DNA of 64,000 nucleotides, from positions 92,081,285-92,145,284 of the forward strand of contig OV884056.1 of NCBI GenBank assembly GCA_930367215.1, given 5' to 3'. The notes under the pieces were generated by a model. That model had not been told where the DNA came from and searched no databases. It saw only the letters and a program-made list of their open reading frames with translations. Both the position numbers and the translations under genes were made by a program. The DNA comes from Pollenia angustigena. Taxonomy: Eukaryota > Arthropoda > Insecta > Diptera > Polleniidae. Positions 33,600 through 43,338 of the stretch are shown piece by piece. Numbering within the stretch: the stretch's first letter is position 1; every line of letters begins with the position of its first letter.

Positions 33600-33934
33600 A
33601 TGAAATGTTGAGTGGGCAAATGCAAACAAAGTAACAGCAAAAAAATAAGTGAGAAATTATATTAAAACCTAATAATTTTGCGTATTTTTAATAAAACGTT
33701 TGTATTTTCAAAAAGCCGTATCATTTTACAATTTTTCAAAAGATGAAGCTCAAAGAAAGTTATGGGTAATATTTTGCAAACGACTGAATCCTGTTAATGT
33801 TGATAAAGAAAAAGTTAGTGCTTTACATTTTACGCAAGAGGATTTTGAAAGAAACTTGAAATGGGTAAGTTAAAGCAAAATTCATTTTTGCGGTACATTA
33901 CTAATGCGTTATAAATAGGATTTAGCAAACGGCG
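33600..33934 (+). pseudogene. THAP zinc-finger gene fragment, three short exons, broken
   Basis: Exon 1 33600-33648 (MKC-stop-VGKCKQSN), exon 2 33716-33864 (TVSFYNFSKDEAQRKLWV ... KVSALHFTQEDFERNLKW), exon 3 from 33919 (DLANG). GT/AG sites and phases agree (GTGAG, GTAAGT donors). This is the C2CH THAP DNA-binding domain used by P-element-type transposases and host transcription factors. An in-frame TGA follows the first Cys, and Ser replaces the third zinc Cys (S-A-L-H), so it looks dead. Exon 3 is cut after 16 bases by the element starting at 33935. Confidence 0.7.
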
Positions 33935-34262
33935 CACAGTGGCTGAAAATTTTATTTCATTGGCCAAAAGTCCAATTTTTGTTTGTCACCGATTTCAAAA
34001 ATTTTATTTAATATTAAAACTAAGGCAGCCAAAAAATTAGGTCAAAATATTGGTAATTGTGGCTGTGCCATATTGTTAAACACAACTTTTTTTTTAATTC
34101 AGAAAAGTGTTTTTTTTTTTAATATTTAATCCGAAAGAAATTATCATTGCACAAAAATTATCAGCGATAATGACCTGCTAGCTTTTTTGCTAGGTTGGTA
34201 GTCTTGTTATCTTTAAAAAGATAATATTTGCGACTATTGTGTTATATATATTTGAGATGTCA

Positions 34263-34560
34263 GGACATATTTTCTAAACAACTATATTTTTGTTAAATTT
34301 CAACTTTAGTAGAATAGAACTTTTGCGGACCATAAGGGATTAAGAAGGTAAAACCACTGATAGAAAGGTGAAAGTGTTTTCTTTAACCCTGTATATACTC
34401 TTGTACCCGTTTGAACCCGTCTGTTAAACACTTTTTAATTATAATGAAATTACTCAAAAAAAATTTCTAAACTACTATATTTTTGTCAAATTTCAACTTT
34501 AGTAGAATAGAACTTTTGCGGATCAAAAGGGATTTAGAAGGCAAAGCCACTGATAGAAAG
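34263..34560 (+). repeat. Direct repeat of ~100 bp, two copies
   Basis: CTATATTTTTGT(T/C)AAATTTCAACTTTAGTAG... at ~34280 recurs at ~34470, each followed by CCACTGATAGAAAG. It precedes the transposase N-terminal fragment. Confidence 0.7.
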
Positions 34561-34626
34561 AATAAAGAAATCGGATACGAAAATATTCAAGATACTTTCC
34601 TACATCAATTATGATCACAAAAACAA

Positions 34627-34906
34627 TTGACAAAAGTGGATATCATTGAAAAAGTTGATAAAGCTAGTCCATTGAGAACAAAACGGATTCTTAAAAGTAT
34701 ACCAACTCCGAGCGATGCAAAACAATTCACAAATGAAGAAGCATTAGCATTATTTCTGGATTTGAAATTAACAAACAGCAATATATTCAGCTCAGATTGC
34801 GTGCGATTGAAAAAGGCTCAAATCTGTATCCAGCATATCATCATATAACAGCTGCTAAAATGGACTGTTTGCCATTAAAGGACACTATTACAATCACACA
34901 GGGGTG
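34627..34906 (+). pseudogene. RAG1/Transib-type transposase, N-terminal fragment
   Basis: Frame pieces: FTNEEALALFLDLKLTN, then (after a -1 shift near 34775) QQYIQLRLRAIEKGSNLYPA and YHHITAAKMDCLPLKDTITI. This EALALxxxxxLT..QY..LR...K....LYPxY....AK..C.P pattern is the N-terminal region I associate with Transib-type transposases. It ends abruptly at CAGGGGTGATAA, where foreign DNA begins. The match is from recognition and needs a profile search. Confidence 0.65.
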
Positions 34907-35388
34907 ATAAATGAGAAAACCAATATCGTACCAACGAACTTTTAAAATCGTACTTTTTCGGCCCCAATAGTACTAAATCTTTTTTTTTATAGATAGCAAA
35001 AAATAATTATACATAATGATAGGGTGGATAAAATTTTTTCGCTTCGAAAGCACATCGTGATTTTCGTTCTAAAGGTCATTCCAAAAAACTTTGCCAAGGA
35101 AACCATAGGTCAAAAATGAATTTCGAGCCCGGGGTTTTCAAAATAGTTAGTTTTCCAAAATATTCAAGAATAGAGGCAAAAAATTGTATTTTATCTTGCC
35201 AGACCTGTATTATGTGGTTTTTAGGGTCTAGAAATCCATTTATTTTTATTTTTGATTGCCGCCAGAGAGCGTTTTCATACACTTTTTAGAATTTTTGCAT
35301 GGAAAATTGACGAATATTTCTCAAAAAGCAATCTGGAATCAAAGCAATTTTGGGGAATACAATTGTAGTGGGGAATGTAAGAAAAGAA

Positions 35389-35640
35389 AAACTCACTGTT
35401 TATTGTTGATGTTTTTGTTTAAACTTTGATATTGTTACAAGTAGAACTGTTGATTATAATTCTTATACGTTTAACAGTTTATTTGGTTTAATATCTTTAG
35501 TTTTTCTAAAATCTTTGGAAAAAGATTCCGGACGATCTGGCCTAAGCAACCAGAGAAATGCCCATAGGAATAGCTTATTCCATCAACAATAAATTTCAGT
35601 GTTTTTTATCAAGAATAAAAATTGGGAATTAGGCACGACA
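35389..35640 (+). repeat. Second copy of the 20451-20829 repeat (without nested MITE)
   Basis: Collinear with 20451-20829 except that the 126-bp MITE is absent. Identity unknown. Confidence 0.75.
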
Positions 35641-36369
35641 AACAAAATCTCGGATTTTAAACGAAAATAAAATGTTTAAGCATTCTAAAAATATGTGCAT
35701 ACGAGCATCTGCGGATAACATTTCCAAATTTATTTTGTTTACAATTTTTAATAAGTACTGCAGATACAGGAAAGGAGTAGAAAATCCGAATATAATAAAA
35801 TTTAATTAAGCGCTTGTAATATCTCCTTCAAACTAATTCGGAGTAAAATAATAATGGATTGGGCTCCCACTGTTCCAAAATTCTGTTGAGTACTTCTTGA
35901 CGTGACAACCATCTTGTTGACGAATAGTCGTCCCTTCTACTATGTAGAGCTTTTGCAGAAGTGGTTTCCTATATCTTTTAGAAACTTGTCAATATCATCA
36001 GAAAATAAATGCACGCTTATATGCTGCTGCTGATACTAAATTTAGAATGTGGCATAAGCAATCGTTTAATGAGCAAGTGCAAAAATCTATTCAGTGTTTG
36101 TGAAAATGGTCTTGCAAAAGAGCAAATGCAAAATATCATTGCTGTTTTGATAAATCCCAACAAAAAATTGAGTTTCCGTTAGATTTCATTTTGCATTTTC
36201 GCAAGACTATTTGCACCAAACACTAAATTCCGCTTATATTCATTGGAGAGTAAATACGAGTGGTCATATTATATCAATTATAAATATGTTTGAAAAATTT
36301 TGAAATAGTACCAAATGAGTCACGGGGGTACCAGCGTACTTTTTAGTTTTGAATTGTACCAAAAAAAGT

Positions 36370-37077
36370 ACTCAAAAATTCAAATTTGATTTTTTGATTG
36401 ATTATGACGTACTTAACCGAAACACATCTACACAGAAAATCTTACATGTATACGTCCAAAAATAACGACTTTATTTCCGAAAAACAAAAGGCCGTAACTG
36501 CAACGTTAACAATTTCATAAACCAAAAAGCCGTAACTACAGTTTTCCAAAAAAAAAAAAAAAAAACAAGAAAAAAATCAAAACAAAGTTGCCTTTGATTC
36601 TCTTTCAATGTGTGTTATTGCGTTATTATTTTTCTTAACCACTTTAATTTAATTTTATTTTCGCGAATTAAATTTATAAATTAAACAAATTTTTTTAATA
36701 GTTATGAGGAATTTTGTGTTTTGTTTTAAAATACTTACAATAAATAGATACAAAAAGACATCACTTGCCTAAAAACTTTTTTAGTTACGTCCTTAAAGCA
36801 CTATTTTCTTATCTTAACCATTTGTTTTATTTTATGCACAATTTTATTCTTGTAGTTACGGCTTTTTGGTTTCAGAAAAATAGAGTATAAAAGGCCGTAA
36901 CTAACATTTCTTAAAAAGTACTTTTTTCCATTAATTTCTTTTTTAGAAACAAATCCGTCTTTGTTTTCTAAGCTTGAATCGCAAATTTGGATATTAAGTT
37001 TTAAGTAGTCTTTAATTTATAACGTTTATTCCTTCTCCTGTAAAAAACCATAAAGTGTAGTTACGGCCTTTTGCATT
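36370..37077. repeat. GGCCGTAAC-motif TIR-type repeat
   Basis: AAAGGCCGTAACTGCAACG near 36488 and GTAGTTACGGCCTTTTGCAT near 37058 are inverted; further GCCGTAACTA copies lie inside. The left part (CAAAAATTCAAATTTGATTT, TTTTGATTGATTAT) resembles 60461-60750, which has GACGTAACTAAC / GTTAGTTACGTC ends. Confidence 0.55.
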
Positions 37078-37195
37078 TTATGTGACGATTTGTACCATTG
37101 CGATTAAAAAAGATTTTGGAAGATTCAGAGCCTTCGACTAGTACAACGCAAACAAAGGATATTTGAAAAAATGAGACATCATCTTCTACGAAAAT

Positions 37196-37990
37196 GAAAC
37201 TCATGATGCCATTAACAAAGAAGTTAGTGATATCAAGGCCCAAATTGCAATACTGCAGCCATTACAGTTAGATTTAGATGGGCAGCAAATTGAAGTTAGC
37301 TACCAATTAGTGCTAACAATTTTAGATGGAAAATTAGGCCAGGCTTTGACTAACACGAAGGCTGCATCCAGCTGCATCATATGCCATGCAACATCAAGCC
37401 AATTAAACCAAGTCCCGACAAAATCATTAGATAATACTGATGCATATGAATTTGGATTATCACCACTACATGCAAGAATACGACTTATGGAACACATACT
37501 TAAAATCAGTTATGATTTGGATTTCGGATCTTCAGGATCAATAAGAAACAACGAAACCAACAAGGAGTTAAGAAGATCAAAAAGGAAACATGTCCAAGAT
37601 TCATATCGCAAATTTGGGTTGATTATAGATCAGCAGAAACAGCATCTGAAATAACAGGTGTTGATTTTAACCTCATTTTTAGATTTAAAATAATCCTAGA
37701 AGTACTTGGGTGCAATGAAGAAATTGACTGTAGAAAATTTGGAGATTTTGCTAAGGAAACTGTAAAAATATATAAAATCTACAGTTCACAAAATCCTTTA
37801 TCATGGAGAAGATGTCATTAAATATCAGTTGGTGCCACTTAGAGATTTATTAGAGGAAGTTCCGGAAAAAAGCAATAAGGATTAATATTTATTGAGAGCA
37901 CAATACTAGAAAAATTTCACGAAATTCCACTAATGAAGATCTATTTAATATATTATTTGCAACGTCAGATCCGTTCATCTCCAGTAGCCC
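37196..37990 (+). pseudogene. RAG1/Transib-type transposase, catalytic-core fragment
   Basis: Frames in order: VSYQLVLTILDGKLGQALTN (Asp of LDGK at the position of the second catalytic Asp), ASSCIICHATSSQLN (CxxC finger), FGLSPLHARIRLMEHILKIS, KRKHVQDSYRKFGLIID, then after a frameshift SEITGVDFNLIFRFKIILEV, then TVHKILYHGEDVIKYQLVPL and RDLLEEVPEKSNKD (candidate third catalytic Glu), then STNEDLFNILFATSDPFIS. The order parallels the RAG1 core (Cys finger, HK...H...E...NK). At least three frame breaks and a missing Gly-Asn block mark it as dead. Confidence 0.7.
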
Positions 37991-38394
37991 GTTCTGTATT
38001 TCTCACATCGTAAAACTTTTCGCATGAAACGTGTGAATTGCAACAAAAATAGTGTGAAATGAAACAAAAAATGGTTTTTCTCACACAAGTGTTTCTGTAT
38101 CTTTTTTTTGCGAGAATTATCTGTCATTTAAATAATTTTCCAGCAATTATTGGAAGGATGCGAGAAAAAGTGTTTCTATAACAATATTTTGCGAAAAGTT
38201 TCTTTCAACAACTGTCAAAATAAGTCACATTTGAAATTGGTGGCGAGAAAACCCAAATGTAGATATTTTGAATTTAAAATATGTTTATATACTATTTTTT
38301 TTTAAAATAAGTAAACAAATAGAAGGAATATAAATGATGAATGCATAATTTATATGATGAAAATAAACAAAAAAACAATTGTTATATTTTGTTA

Positions 38395-38536
38395 ATGCCG
38401 GTTCACACACGTCAAGTTTGACTCGTCAAGTCTTGAGTTTTTAGGAGAGAGGGGAAAAGAAATGGCATTCTCTTTTCCCTTCTCTCCTAAAAGCTCAAGA
38501 CTTGACGAGTCAAAGTTGACGTGTGTGAACCAGCAC
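38395..38536. mobile_element. Foldback MITE (GCCGGTTCACACACGTCAAG), TTA duplication
   Basis: 142-bp hairpin with arms of about 60 bp; TTA at both sides. Related to 57178-57441 by arms, and to the GTCTGGG family by the TTCACAC block and the GAGAGGGGA centre. Confidence 0.85.
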
Positions 38537-40605
38537 TTACATTAATTTTTATTTAGCCTTTTCTTGTTTTGGTTTTAATCAGTGTTGCCAGATAAATTTG
38601 TGTCAAAATCGTCAATTTCCTGAAAAAAAATAAAAAAGATCGTCTTTTTTGTTTTAAGAATCTTGCAATTTAAAATCAATTTTAAACAAATTTGTTTCGA
38701 CTTTTATTATAAAATAATCAAACAAAAACATAGTTAAAGTTCATGGGTATTTAATAATTTCATTAAATATATATATTTATATTGTTAAGCTGGAGGATCA
38801 TTTTTTAAAAAAATATTTATTTTCTTTAATCCGATAACAAAGGCATGAGAAAATATCATTTTAAACAAAAAATAAAATAAATATTTTTACAAAAGCAAAA
38901 AGAAACCAAGCTTAATAAAATAAACATACATCCTTTTTTAAAATAGATATATACATATTAACAAAAACCGAGATCAAAAAGGGAAAATTTTTAAATTAAA
39001 TCAGCTTTGATAACAGTATTATAAATATTCTGGGTTTTTATGGAATTGATAGTGATAACGTGGTTTTATATTTATATCGTATGTAGTCCGAAATAGTATA
39101 TTATTGAACTATATCGGTTTACAAATGGCTGAGATATAAATCTTTAATTTACCTATTCCTATAATCTTTTTCTTTTTTACCTGAAATAGACTTAGTAGAA
39201 TACCTGGTAGTTACAATTAAAAAAATCGGTTCATAAATAAACGGGTTAAAGACCCAGTAAAATCTTCGCCTACAAAATAATATGCTAAGTAATCAGAAAC
39301 ACATAAAAGCACTACATACAATTCTACTGAAAAACTAATGAATTTTACAAGAGTTGTGCCAAAATGAACAAATTCAAAAGTAAGTCATTTTTTTATCTAA
39401 ATACATCCACAAAAATATAGTTATCGAAGTTCTTATGGAAGAAAGCTACTAAATAACGAGTGAAAGAAGCTATCTATTTTGAAAAAGTTTTTACTGGGAG
39501 ACAAACAAATTTCTTTCTTGCCGGAATAATGGTTTTGGCACAAAAGTGTCCATATAAGATAAGAATATCAAAAATCCATCATATTTTGGTTATGTATATA
39601 AGAAGTATTAAATGTTCAAAATAAGCCAAGTCGGTCCATTACTTTCCCTCGAAATTTTGCTTTTTCCGATACAATTTCGAGGACAATTTTCACAATAGGG
39701 ATAAATATAAAAATTTAACCCTTGTTTCTAAAGATATCTTTTTTTCTAATAAGCAAACATATAAAAATATTTACAATTATCTTATTTCGAAGACTAAGTG
39801 TAAAACGCAACGCCAACAATTTCATTAAAAGCAAAAACAAAATCAAAAATATTTTATAAATTTGTTGTTGCTTTCTACAGACATTCATATTATTTTTTTT
39901 TTCAATTTTCAACGCCACAAAATAGAAGTGTTTGAAATTAAAAAGATGAATTTCTATCAGTGTTACCATCAGCAAAATTCAAAATTACACTTGAGATGAA
40001 ACAAAATTACCCGATTTAAATGAAATTACACCTGATATAAAATTGAAGTTTTATTAAATAAAAAGACATTTACAAAGAAGCAAAAACACAACAAACTCAT
40101 TAAAACAAGATTATGTATTAGTCAAGCTGTTAATTTTATTTAAATTAGCAAAAATAACATTAAAGACTTGAAAAAATTAATAAAACATAAAATAAAACTG
40201 CTAAAATAATGAGTTTAACTTCCACATTTGGTTGATATATCTTGAGAAGGTTTAAAATGTTCCTTGTCATTGCTTTATAATGGATGCTTTTTAGCCCCAT
40301 AGAGCTTACGAAAGGTTAGCTGTCAAACGAACTGCCATACTGTTTTCACTTTTTGATTAGGTGCATAATTTTTATTTAAAAGAAATAAAAAAACCATATT
40401 GCACGCAAAGTTAAAAAAAATTTAAAGTTCCACTTTGCCCTTAAATTCCCCAATAACTACTCAACCGATTTTAATGAAATTTAAAGTGGAGAAACTTTAA
40501 GAATTTCACTAAAATATCTGCTTCGGTTCAAAAGTTACAGATTTTTGGCCAATGAAAAACGACTTTCAGCCACTGTGTAACGTAAACAGATCAAGAAGGA
40601 TATAT

Positions 40606-40848
40606 GTCTGAGTTCATACGGCTCATGTCTTATTGACAAGATTCTTCTTTTTTCTTCTTTGAACATAAATTGGCGTTCAAATGATTCATGTCATGTTGAC
40701 GACATGTGCTTTTTTGAAATTGAAAACAATAACAAAATTAATCAACGAATAAAACAGCAAAACCTAAAGACAGTACATGCATCTGTGTACTCGTTGTCAA
40801 TAATCTGTGTAATCTTGTCAATAAGACATGAGCCGTATGAACACAGAC
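40606..40848. mobile_element. TIR MITE (GTCTGAGTTCATACGGC), TAT duplication
   Basis: Arms GTCTGAGTTCATACGGCTCA / complement with TTGTCAATAAGACATG; TAT at both sides. It lies 28 bp beyond the Transib-like right end. Confidence 0.75.
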
Positions 40849-40999
40849 TATGTATGTATTGGAATTTTCTGACCAATTACTTTGTTTTTAAAAACATTTT
40901 TTTAATGATAACTTTTATTTATTTACAGAAATTTTCATTGAATATGGGCGTGACTGTTGCTGCATTTTATTTATATTTTAATCAAAAAAAAAAAAAAAA

Positions 41000-41716
41000 A
41001 AACACGAAAATTTTAGCCTGTGTAGCTGTTTAAAGCGATCTAGCTTTGCTAACAAGGAAAATAATGCATTTTATGTAGTCATTTTGTATGGGATTGTCAC
41101 AATAATTGTTTCGTCAAAACAAACTTAATATGATTTTGAAAGTGGAGCAGATCTTCTTCGTTGTTCCATTGCTTTAATATTTTTTCTATAGTTCGAATAT
41201 CCATCAAATACAACAACAATTGTTAAGCCATAATGTGTTTGTAAATATTTAATATATTTATCTGAAATAATTAACAATTAGTACATAAATAATAGGCATT
41301 GGGCTGCGCACTCTTCGCAGTGCAGACAAAAGTTGTAGAGAATTTTATGTTCTGCAACTTTCATTTAGGTAGAAATCTCATTTCAGCAATAAGAAGCGAG
41401 ATATTCGCAAAAAACTGATTTTTATAACCTTTGACCTTGAATATCTTAAGGCGCGGACACGATAGCATTTGTGAGTTTTGAGACAATATCGTTCTTAATA
41501 TTAAAACAAAGTTTTATACAAATTTACCGTAGCAACTATCCAATTCTATTGCCAACACTAGATATTAACGTGTGGACTGCATAAATATGTATTTGAACAC
41601 ATGTTCAGCAACAAATGTATAAATGTATAAATATATTATATTGCTGAGCAATTATCTTTTAACACAAGCTGTCAAAATCATTTATCAGTTACAAAAAAGT
41701 AAAAATTTTAAACTTA
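41000..41716. other. No recognised gene
   Basis: AT-rich sequence; nothing recognised except short palindromes. Confidence 0.4.
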
Positions 41717-42732
41717 ATACTACATTTACATTAGGCCGAAATCTTGTAGATTTGATTTAAAATCTAGTGCGTTTACATTATACTTTTTGACATTAGCGAG
41801 ATTTTGTTTTTATAACAAAACAACTGACTAAAAGTTTTTTCGTTACACATACAAACACAAAAAGAAATATACATTAAAAAATTTGCATTACCGTTAATTA
41901 ATTATCAACAATTTTATCAATATTAATCGTCTTTTTTATTTTTTTACAATTTTTATAAAAATTTTTAATATTTTTTTTAACAATTTTTGTTTTTGTTTTT
42001 TTTTTTTTTTGATTTTGCTTAAACACTAAAAATTTTTGGCCAACTATCTAGAGTTATATTCCCAGGGTATCACACGGTTTGTTGGAGCCTCATCCACAAA
42101 TCCTCGATCGACCTAGACCTTCGTATAGGAAGGCGAAGAGCTTCCAGAATAAGCTCCAGAGTATATCTTGTCTCCACAGTAAAACATCTGAGTTATTTCC
42201 TTGGTACTCCACCAGTAAAACGTCTGAGTTATATATGGTTCTCCACCAGTCACATGAGTTTTTTCTTTGGTTCTCCACCAGATTACACATCAAAACATTG
42301 AGGTTAAAAACGATTGCATATAGTTAATGCAGATACCGCAAAAACTGTAATTCGGTACAGTTATACGACGCCGAAACACTAACCAATGCGGGGTGACAAC
42401 GCAAAACGCAACAAAAGCAGACAAACAAATATGACCTGTTTGCCCTTAAGAAATAATGACAAAAAGCGCGAGCTGTTTCTCCACTCAGAGCAGTTTTACG
42501 AGTGCGTGTTTTTTTTTTAATGTAATTTTTTCTTGTGCAGGGAAGTATTTTTCAGTGCTATATTGAAAATATCATAGTTACATCATTAAGTACTACTAGA
42601 TTTTGAGTAGATTTCGTCCAAATCTAGTCACGGAGTAGATTTTGTTTTATATGGGAAATCTAATCAAAAACAACTAGATTTGGCTCGAAATCTTGTAAGT
42701 ACTAGATTTTGCGTAGGTGTAAATGTAGTATT
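41717..42732. mobile_element. TIR element (AATACTACATTTACA) containing a retroposon
   Basis: Ends AATACTACATTTACA / TGTAAATGTAGTATT with further internal similarity (CGAAATCTTGTA blocks). The retroposon copy 42011-42508 sits inside. Confidence 0.6.
42011..42508 (-). mobile_element. A-tailed retroposon, inverse copy of 31685-32199
   Basis: Reverse complement of 31685-32165 with scattered changes. Its A tail is the T tract just left of 42011. Contains the same GGTGGAGAACCA tandem units. Target duplication not clear. Confidence 0.8.
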
Positions 42733-43194
42733 AAACATAAAATTTTAATACAAAATTTACAAATTAATAATAAAAAAATAATTAAAAATAAATTGGTTGC
42801 CAAAGAAAATGTAAGTATTTATTTACATACAAATTCATGTTTTGTGTTTAGACGTACGTTTACTCCACTCTGAAAAAATTTTAAGCATAGAACATTTCTG
42901 TGACGTCATTCTGCCGACGTTATTGCTTATGTTTATTAATACGAATTGCGCGTATAGACGTAGGGTAAAACATACAAAAAATATTTTTTTTTTAAATTCC
43001 ATTCTATCCAAGTCCCACTGTTCGGCTTTAAACGTTGCTAAGGAAATACAATAGCTGTTTTTTTTTTTTTTTGTGAAAAGAACATCGATAAAATAATATC
43101 CCAGCACATGCAACAAAAAAAAATAATTATTTTTCTAAAACGAATAAACAAAAAATGAAATTCGAATAAAATTTATTTTAAAAATAATTCAAAA
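42733..43194 (+). other. Upstream region of the host gene
   Basis: Non-coding; presumably carries the promoter and 5' UTR. A less AT-rich patch (CATTCTGCCGACGTTATTGC, ~42908) lies in it. No TATA box or initiator could be assigned with confidence. Confidence 0.4.
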
Positions 43195-43338
43195 ATGAGT
43201 TCAACACCAAAATGGTATTGTCGCAATAAATCACAACCGATGCACACATTTGTCGAACTTTCGAAACTGGGCGACGAGCTGAGGCGTATAACGAAACGTT
43301 TAATTATCGATGTTAAAGTGGATATTTTTAATGAACAT
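43195..43338 (+). CDS. Host gene exon 1 (residues 1-48)
   Basis: Start MSSTPKWYCRNK; AAAA ATG context. Ends FNEH before donor GTAATT; phase 0. Confidence 0.85.

Larger units (their letters stand above)
34907..37195. other. Foreign DNA interrupting the Transib-like transposase
   Basis: Begins CAGGGGTGATAAATGAG (hAT-like terminus, no partner found). Contains the 35389-35640 repeat and, at 36370-37077, a TIR-type repeat with GGCCGTAAC / GTTACGGCC motifs. The transposase segment with the first catalytic Asp is not visible in or around it. Confidence 0.5.
33935..40577 (+). mobile_element. Transib/RAG1-like transposon with RSS-like inverted ends
   Basis: Left end CACAGTGGCTGAAA then ATTTCATTGGCCAAAA; right end is its complement ending at 40577 (about 36 bp, imperfect in the middle). 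Each end starts with the heptamer CACAGTG, then about 22-23 bp, then an A-rich nonamer-like CCAAAA(A/G)TC. The left flank is CGGCG, the preferred 5-bp Transib target; the right flank TAACG matches it only in the last two bases. RAG1/Transib-like coding pieces lie inside on the same strand (34627-34906, 37196-37990). Later insertions inflate it to 6.6 kb. Confidence 0.75.

Noticed and set aside
34897..37195. CAGGGGTGATAAATGAG as left end of a hAT element inside the Transib-like transposase
   Set aside because: No complementary right end or repeated CAATCACA octamer found downstream.
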